From: Ignavibacteria bacterium UBA2333 | Lineage (GTDB): Bacteria; Bacteroidota; Ignavibacteria; Kapaibacteriales; Kapaibacteriaceae | Direction of reading: 5' to 3' | DNA length: 9,049 nucleotides | Assembly: GCA_002344895.1 (NCBI GenBank) | Contig: DDUR01000008.1 | Location: 1-9,049, forward strand | Shown here: piece by piece, positions 5,602 through 9,049 of the stretch | Numbering within the stretch: the first letter of the stretch is position 1 | Layout: each line of letters starts with the position of its first letter | Position numbers and translations under genes: made by a program | The notes under the pieces: generated by a model | Databases searched by the model: none | Seen by the model: only the letters and a program-made list of their open reading frames with translations | What the model was told of the DNA's origin: nothing

Positions 5602-5835
5602 CCCACAGCGCGTAGTCATCCTCGACAACGAGCTCACGTGCCACTTCCGGCATTGTATCCTTTCAGTTCTCCGTGCCTTCCGTCGACATTAATTCCGTGG
5701 CATGTCCGCGAGCAGGGAGTTACCCAACTTCATGGATGGAATTGTTTCACGGATTATTACCTTGACAAGGTCAAGCCACGTATTGAACAAGAAACAAAGT
5801 CACTGTATGAGTCACGCGGAGTTCCGGGAAACTGA
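5602..5835 (+). pseudogene. Possible toxin-tail remnant before the lipoprotein-like gene
   Basis: The frame is open from 5602 to a TGA at 5833-5835. Only the last third looks like real protein: LHGWNCFTDYYLDKVKPRIE followed by QETKSLYESRGVPGN, an aromatic segment and a charged helix. It stops 13 bases before the next gene's ATG. There is no good start; GTG 5638 lacks a ribosome site. The layout matches a toxin tip followed by its immunity gene, but I do not recognise the family. Confidence 0.3.
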
Positions 5836-5848
5836 AAGAAGAGGCATA

Positions 5849-6424
5849 ATGAGCTACTGTAGGACGCCATACTCACTGATCCTCACGGTCATATTATTTG
5901 CAACGCCAACGTGGGGATGCTTCGGTGACCGTCCCCGAGATGTGGACTGCCAGATATTGGTGCCAATGGAACTCTCCTATGGTGATACAATCAACGTATG
6001 CAAGGCAGTTGATAGTTGTACAAATACATCATCGTACGAGGCAGTACCAGGTCCACCAAGTTGGCCAATTTCGAACAATCGCAAACAATACCATAAGCGT
6101 GGAATGGACGCTGAAGCAGTCGTCAAACAGAGACTTTATCACGCATATCTTGGAGGAACGACGTATGTTGTTTGGTGGGATATTCGTACTCCCGATACGA
6201 CAACATTCCGCGAGGTGATGATGCGATGGAGGAATCGTGTAGCAACGATCATCAATCGTGCGTATGGGACAGAAATTGTGGCGAGTGATTCAAGCCGTTT
6301 CCTGCATGAGTTTCAGACGCCGGATGGTACGGCTGTTAGTTTTTCAAGTTCGACGACGTTTCGTAATCGTTGTGATATATTTGTATCCATAGAACCTCAC
6401 ATATCAATTCGAAGAGATCGTTAA
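5849..6424 (+). CDS. Probable secreted protein or lipoprotein of unknown function
   Basis: ATG 5849 is chosen over upstream in-frame codons because AAGAGG (5839-5844) precedes it and because it yields a signal peptide: a short positive start, the hydrophobic core LILTVILFA and TPTWGC with Cys at residue 24. Threonine at -3 is not the usual lipobox leucine, so cleavage by signal peptidase I or lipid attachment are both open. The mature part of about 168 residues holds four more cysteines (DVDC, NVC, DSC, NRC), which suggests disulfides outside the cytoplasm. Later parts include YVVWWDIRTPD, VMMRWRNRVATIINRAYG and a C-terminal beta stretch. No family recognised. Lying among immunity genes, it could protect against a toxin acting in the periplasm; that is inference. 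Confidence 0.65.
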   Translation: MSYCRTPYSLILTVILFATPTWGCFGDRPRDVDCQILVPMELSYGDTINVCKAVDSCTNTSSYEAVPGPPSWPISNNRKQYHKRGMDAEAVVKQRLYHAYLGGTTYVVWWDIRTPDTTTFREVMMRWRNRVATIINRAYGTEIVASDSSRFLHEFQTPDGTAVSFSSSTTFRNRCDIFVSIEPHISIRRDR

Positions 6425-6485
6425 TTGACAACATTTGCTGATGTAGCGACTTTGCAGATGAAAATCCGAATCTGCTAAGAAATAA

Positions 6486-6767
6486 TCAGAGGCAGGACTT
6501 CTCTTTGAACGCAAAGACGTTCTGGGAATCGTTCTCAATCGTGACCGAATTCGCACGCGTAGCGAATATGACACGGTTAACTGCTTATTTTTAGCCTCAC
6601 GAGTGAGCTGTAGTAACCCCTTAGGCGCAACAGTCCATTCGACAATGCACACAAACAGCTACTACATGCTCGTTAATAAACTGCTAATTCAAGCTCAGTC
6701 AGCGGAACAGGCACAGCAGATACTTACCCAAATCAAAGGACTTCTCCTAGAAGGGTGGAAACCATGA
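6486..6767 (+). pseudogene. 5'-truncated AHH-type HNH nuclease toxin tip
   Basis: From the TAA at 6483-6485 a frame of 93 codons runs to the TGA at 6765-6767 with no start codon before an internal ATG at 6645. It reads RKDVLGIVLNRDRIR, then YDTVNCLFLASR, then NPLGATVHSTMHTNSYY and a closing amphipathic helix AQQILTQIKGLLLEGWKP. This is the second half of the AHH/HNH nuclease toxin layout: a helix before G-I-x-(I/L)-N, an N-x-(V/L)-F-L strand, then a H...H...YY helix. The leading AHH motif itself is missing, so the domain should be inactive. Its stop overlaps the Imm11-like start as ATGA. AHH toxins paired with Imm11 proteins is an established association, which supports both calls. Confidence 0.65.
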
Positions 6768-7309
6768 GATATTATGTCACATCGCCTGCCGAAGATTACG
6801 ACATAGCAGCTATTAAACCATCAGTAGATTATATAAAAACATTCGTGGATGCTTTTGATTGCAGGCCTTTAAAACATTCATGGGTTCCTGTGCCCGTGTT
6901 TCGAGCTAGTGCAGACGAACACGCTAAGGCACTACCTGCCGACTTCCCAACCTTTGTATCTCATGCACTTGTTATGCGGAGAACTGCCATAGATATACTT
7001 GGCGATTTGATTGCAGAAGACTGTGAGATTCTTCCTTTGAGTACGGACGACAACGTGGAGTTGTTTGTCATTAATGCTCTTCGTCATATAGAAATGGACT
7101 ACGATCGTTCAGTTGCTATGTATCTTACGGGCACAAAAATACCGTTACTCGTGCATAAGTATGTATTCAAGAAGGAGAAGGTCGACGGAATTCATCTGTT
7201 TCGGCCACAACAGCGTGGTGGTGACACGATAGTCAGTGAGGCATTCTACAATCTATACACACAGGCAAAACTCACGGGACTATTGTTCAAAGAGGTGACC
7301 GTTGAGTAG
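6764..7309 (+). CDS. Imm11-like (DUF1629) immunity protein
   Basis: From ATG 6764 the product has 181 residues, cytosolic; GTG 6755 in the same frame is possible, but ATG 6764 has the ribosome-site-like GAAGGGTGG upstream and overlaps the toxin remnant's stop. Features match the Imm11 plan: an MRYYVTSP start, PVPVFRASADEHAKALPADF, a VSHALVMRRTAIDILGDLI helix near residues 65-85, an EILPLSTDD segment, an aromatic and hydrophobic core, and the closing TIVSEAFYNLYTQAKLTGLL, which mirrors the family's fvsd.f...v...ltG..F end. It is complete, while its toxin partner has lost its catalytic start, so it is now an orphan immunity gene or a guard against toxins of relatives. Confidence 0.8.
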   Translation: MRYYVTSPAEDYDIAAIKPSVDYIKTFVDAFDCRPLKHSWVPVPVFRASADEHAKALPADFPTFVSHALVMRRTAIDILGDLIAEDCEILPLSTDDNVELFVINALRHIEMDYDRSVAMYLTGTKIPLLVHKYVFKKEKVDGIHLFRPQQRGGDTIVSEAFYNLYTQAKLTGLLFKEVTVE

Positions 7310-7310
7310 A

Positions 7311-7520
7311 TCATAGTACTGGATGGCTTTGGAGTGTAATGCCATTGACGACGACAGAAACTTCAGGTAACACGTATGTAGGTAAAGTAGCTCCACTGTA
7401 GCTTCCAATGTCGATTGGAGTCCAGGCGTCGTTTACCGAACGTTCGGTATTTGAATAACCTTCGGACGTATGATTAACTTTAAGCCGAATGAAATGTCGT
7501 CGAAAACGGAAAGAAGGCAC
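7311..7520 (-). pseudogene. Possible 3' end of a gene cut by the IS21 end
   Basis: On the minus strand a frame enters at the IS21 boundary and runs to a TGA at 7311-7313, convergent with the Imm11-like gene whose stop is two bases away. It reads as a beta-rich tail (AWTPIDIGSYSGATLPTYVL, then VVVNGITLQSHPVL), as in secreted or surface proteins. The start would lie inside or beyond the insertion sequence; the GTG at 7520 has no support. Plausible as the surviving 3' part of a gene interrupted by the transposon, but no family is recognised and chance is possible. Confidence 0.3.
7434..7449. promoter_or_regulatory. Perfect 16-base palindrome, possible operator
   Basis: TACCGAACGTTCGGTA is an uninterrupted palindrome. 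A shorter hairpin CCAAT-GTCG-ATTGG lies just upstream at 7405-7418. Neither is followed by a T-run. The palindrome sits in the gap between the Imm11-like gene and the IS21 end, inside the possible minus-strand remnant, so it may be a repressor site, a restriction-type site or simply coding sequence. Confidence 0.3.
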
Positions 7521-7521
7521 A

Positions 7522-7855
7522 TGTGTAAAATCCGACGTAACTGGCCAGTGAATCCGAAGTGAAGGTGGCCAATTTCAGAAGAGTGAGAGCAGCGTGAATG
7601 CTATGTACGAAAGTGGTCGGAATCAGTCGTCAGAGATGATTGCTTAGGCATTGATTCACCCGTCAGATTGAAGACGTGTGCGATGTGAACGAGGTGGTCA
7701 AGGATGGCATCGGCAAGGGTGGGATCAGCCATAGATTGATGCCATGCGTCGACGGGCAACTGACTGGTGATCATTGTCGAGCGTTGTCGATGTCGATCAT
7801 CGAGTAACTCGAGGATATCCGTTTGTTTCGGATGAGTAAGGTTGTCAAACAACAC
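7522..7855 (-). mobile_element. Right-end remnant of an IS21-family insertion sequence
   Basis: The fragment holds the 3' part of istB and the outer end of the element. Past the istB stop, two related 20-base units lie in tandem, AATCCGACGTAACTGGCCA (7529-7547) and AATCCGAAGTGAAGGTGGCCA (7551-7571). Repeated terminal units with a TGGCCA core and a TG...CA tip are characteristic of this family; the tip is probably the TGT at 7522 or 7524. The other half, including istA, the istB start and the left end, is gone, so the element cannot move by itself. Flanking target duplication cannot be tested with one end only. Confidence 0.8.
7601..7855 (-). pseudogene. istB: istB fragment (IS21 helper ATPase), C-terminal third
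   Basis: The 84 codons match the end of IstB, the AAA+ ATPase that loads the IS21 transposase onto target DNA. Clear marks are LLDDRHRQRSTMITSQLPVD (the sensor-1 strand STxxTSQLP), WHQSMADPTLADAILDHLVH and the LTGESMPK finger that usually reads LxGESMR. The Walker A and B regions are missing. No real start is present: the fragment ends at about 7855, where unrelated DNA leading to the next gene begins. A short nonmatching tail follows GESMPKQ to the stop. Confidence 0.9.
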
Positions 7856-7898
7856 TCTTTGTTTTGAACAGGAGTGCTAGTCTTGAGAGGAAATGCCC

Positions 7899-8195
7899 AT
7901 GGACATTGAATTCAGCTCACGGTGGTTCAAGGAGAACATCGAACCGTTACTAACTCACTATAAATGCACGTATCGGTTTTATGCAAATGGTGACTTTGGC
8001 TCACTCGATCAGGTTGCCTTTGATTCAGAAAGGATCAGTGGTGAAATTGACTACTGGAGTTCTGGTAGAGTAAGCATAAACCTGTGGGATTATGAGAAAG
8101 AGGAGATGGTGTTGAATCTGCTTGTACTAGAGGATGAGGATGTATCGAACAAGATCAATGGTCTTATCAAACTGAAGGCACTCTTGGGCATTTGA
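7899..8195 (+). CDS. Small soluble protein, probable immunity type, family unnamed
   Basis: I choose ATG 7899 over ATG 7893 because GAGAGG (7885-7890) lies eight bases before it. The product has 98 residues, acidic, with no membrane segment. Visible pattern: SSRWFKENIEPLL helix, YANGDFGSLDQVAFDSE, an IDYWSSGRVSINLWDYE strand pair, then a C-terminal helix with KINGLIKLKALLG. The F-x-x-G-x-F-G-S-L-x-Q-V plus I-D-x-W motif recalls small uncharacterised proteins found beside polymorphic toxins, but I cannot give a family number. The IS21 fragment has erased whatever preceded it, so its toxin partner is unknown. Convergent with the macrodomain fragment that ends 21 bases on. Confidence 0.7.
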   Translation: MDIEFSSRWFKENIEPLLTHYKCTYRFYANGDFGSLDQVAFDSERISGEIDYWSSGRVSINLWDYEKEEMVLNLLVLEDEDVSNKINGLIKLKALLGI

Positions 8196-8215
8196 TTTGA
8201 AGCACAGCCATAAGG

Positions 8216-8515
8216 CTACATGGGTATTCTCTTTCGATATAGCTGGTAGTTCTCTTCGTCTAGGCATACAAACACAATTCTAGAGATACGTCTGCTTTCC
8301 CGTAAAAACTCTGTCACAGTCGAGAGAACAATGTCGACAGCACGTGCTTTAGGGAACTGATATGTTCCAGTACTGATGTTAGGGAATGCTATGGATCGAA
8401 GACCATTGTCATTGGCAATCTCTAGTGACTTGAGGTATGCCCGCGCAAGCAATTCACTTTCGCTCGAATTTCCTCCATTCCAGACCGGCCCAACGGCATG
8501 AATAACGTATCCGTA
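8216..8515 (-). pseudogene. 5'-truncated macrodomain (ADP-ribose-binding) gene
   Basis: Read on the minus strand, the frame begins at the IS66 junction with YGYVIHAVGPVWNGGNSSES, continues with ELLARAYLKSLEIAND, then LRSIAFPNISTGTYQFP and a helix to RKRIPM. The YVIHAVGPVW strand and the SIAFPxISTGxYxxP loop that cradles ADP-ribose phosphates are hallmarks of macrodomains that bind or hydrolyse ADP-ribose adducts. The first half of the domain, with the GDIT and NAAN motifs that hold the adenine side and the catalytic Asn, is missing. No proper start exists; only a TTG at 8452. The cut coincides with a repeat shared with the IS66 tail. Lost function is expected. In this setting the parent may have been a stress or toxin-reversing enzyme; that is inference. 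Confidence 0.85.
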
Positions 8516-8566
8516 CGAGCAACTACATGTTGCGCATCATCGAACGAGCTCTGGATCTATGAAGTT
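8507..8566. repeat. 60-base direct repeat, copy 1 (copy 2 at 8782-8841)
   Basis: The stretch matches 8782-8841 at 58 of 60 positions and a weaker match goes on for about 35 bases. It covers the last codons of the IS66 transposase and the DNA after its stop. One of the two differences (8551 versus 8826) creates an earlier TAG in the second copy. To the left of copy 1 lies the macrodomain gene; to the left of copy 2 lies transposase coding sequence. Confidence 0.95.
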
Positions 8567-8797
8567 TGGCAGTAATGTGTGATAGTTGACGGGTGCGGTT
8601 TTGTTGATGCGTTCAATGACGTAGCGAAGCCACTTGTGGGGGTTGATGTTGTTAGCGATACATGTGGCGAAGAATGATCGATACATGGCAATGTTTTCAG
8701 CTGCGGCATGTGAACCAGCGAAGAGCCAGTTTTTGCGACCGAGGGCGATGGGTCGAATGGCGTTTTCCATGAGGTTGTTGTGTATCCGTACGAGCAA
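8537..8797 (-). pseudogene. tnpC: IS66 transposase (TnpC) C-terminal fragment
   Basis: The fragment codes for IHNNLMENAIRPIALGRKNW, then LFAGSHAAAENIAMYRSFFA and INPHKWLRYVIERINKTAPV to a TGA at 8537-8539. The ENAIRPxALGRKNWLFAGS block with the preceding (D/H)NN is the conserved C-terminal signature of the IS66 DDE transposase and contains the final acidic residue of the catalytic triad (E of ENAIRP). Everything upstream, including the two Asp residues, is missing, and a TAG lies immediately before the fragment's first codon, so it cannot be translated from a longer frame. Confidence 0.9.
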
Positions 8798-8823
8798 CTA
8801 CATGTTGCACATCATCGAACGAG

Positions 8824-9048
8824 CTATGGATCTATGAAGTTCGTTAGTAAAGTGTAATAGTTGATGGGTGCAGTATTCTCAACTCGTTCGATGAGATGCT
8901 GCTGCTCGCCAGCCAGATGCTGACGAAGCTGCGAATGTGAAACGATCTCTTGTGTGCAAAGTGCCCGGAGGGGCTCTGCATATCAATCCGAGGTAACACC
9001 CGGGGAAACGTCAAAACGAAAAGGCGCGACACCTTCCTTGTCGAACCC
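8824..9048 (-). pseudogene. Second IS66 tail fused to an unknown frame
   Basis: On the minus strand the last 24 or so codons (QQHLIERVENTAPINYYTLL and TNFIDP, stop TAG 8824-8826) repeat the end of the IS66 transposase. Before them the same frame continues with non-IS66 sequence (YAEPLRALCTQEIVSHSQLR), crosses one TGA at 8983-8985 and goes on as GFDKEGVAPFRFDVSPGVTS to the window edge. The outer part could be the tail of another gene that enters from the right. No family recognised outside the IS66 end. Confidence 0.4.
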
Positions 9049-9049
9049 G

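Larger units (their letters stand above)
8507..8891 (-). mobile_element. IS66-family debris: two nested 3' ends
   Basis: Two copies of the same IS66 3' end lie in tandem on the minus strand. The first runs from 8797 down to 8507 and holds the transposase C-terminus; the second begins at 8782 and reaches to about 8891. No inverted repeats or accessory genes (tnpA, tnpB) are visible, so this is not a working element. The right part of the first copy replaces the start of the macrodomain gene. Confidence 0.8.

Noticed and set aside
8634..8837. Plus-strand frame opposite the IS66 transposase fragment
   Set aside because: The minus strand carries the conserved IS66 C-terminal signature, so this is a shadow.
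1..9049. tRNA, rRNA or riboswitch
   Set aside because: No cloverleaf with a TTCRANY loop, no ribosomal RNA core sequence and no known aptamer pattern was seen by eye on either strand; a covariance-model scan was not possible.

Overview
The window is bacterial accessory DNA of moderate GC content. It has Shine-Dalgarno motifs and remnants of bacterial insertion sequences of the IS21 and IS66 families. There are no housekeeping genes, so the phylum cannot be fixed. The IS66 tail has a Bacteroidota/Chlorobiota flavour, but that is only an impression. I read the region as the downstream tail of a polymorphic-toxin (Rhs/CDI/secreted-toxin type) locus: a store of immunity genes with displaced or decaying toxin tips, ending in insertion-sequence debris.

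Layout. Bases 2-271 are the C-terminal tip of a toxin whose body lies upstream of the window. Its stop overlaps, as ATGA, a DUF4279-like immunity gene (268-657), followed by a second, distantly similar gene (716-1126). The same three-gene set recurs as an orphan copy at 3870-5361: a toxin tip without a start (3870-4190), a DUF4279-like gene (4194-4571) and a paralogue of the second gene (4906-5361). Between the copies lie an Imm26-like gene (1333-1848) with a 48-base duplicated scrap of its own 5' end (1881-1928), a small unknown gene (1974-2162), a stand-alone EF-Tu domain-3-like protein (2416-2736) and an Imm40-like gene (3292-3684). After the second copy come a probable secreted or lipoprotein gene (5849-6424), a truncated AHH-type nuclease tip (6486-6767) coupled by ATGA to an Imm11-like gene (6764-7309), an IS21 right end with an istB fragment (7522-7855), a small unknown gene (7899-8195), a macrodomain gene cut by IS66 debris (8216-8515, minus strand) and two nested IS66 3' ends (8507 to about 8891).

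How it works together. Immunity genes normally sit directly behind the toxin tip they neutralise. Here most immunity genes are intact, while the DNA just upstream of several of them reads as short, often stop-interrupted protein scraps. Several of these scraps end in a four-base stop/start overlap with the immunity gene (268, 2416, 3292, 6764). The simplest model is repeated replacement of the toxin tip, with immunity genes kept because sister cells still carry the old toxins. Two of the toxin-tip families and four of the immunity-position proteins are not ones I can name.
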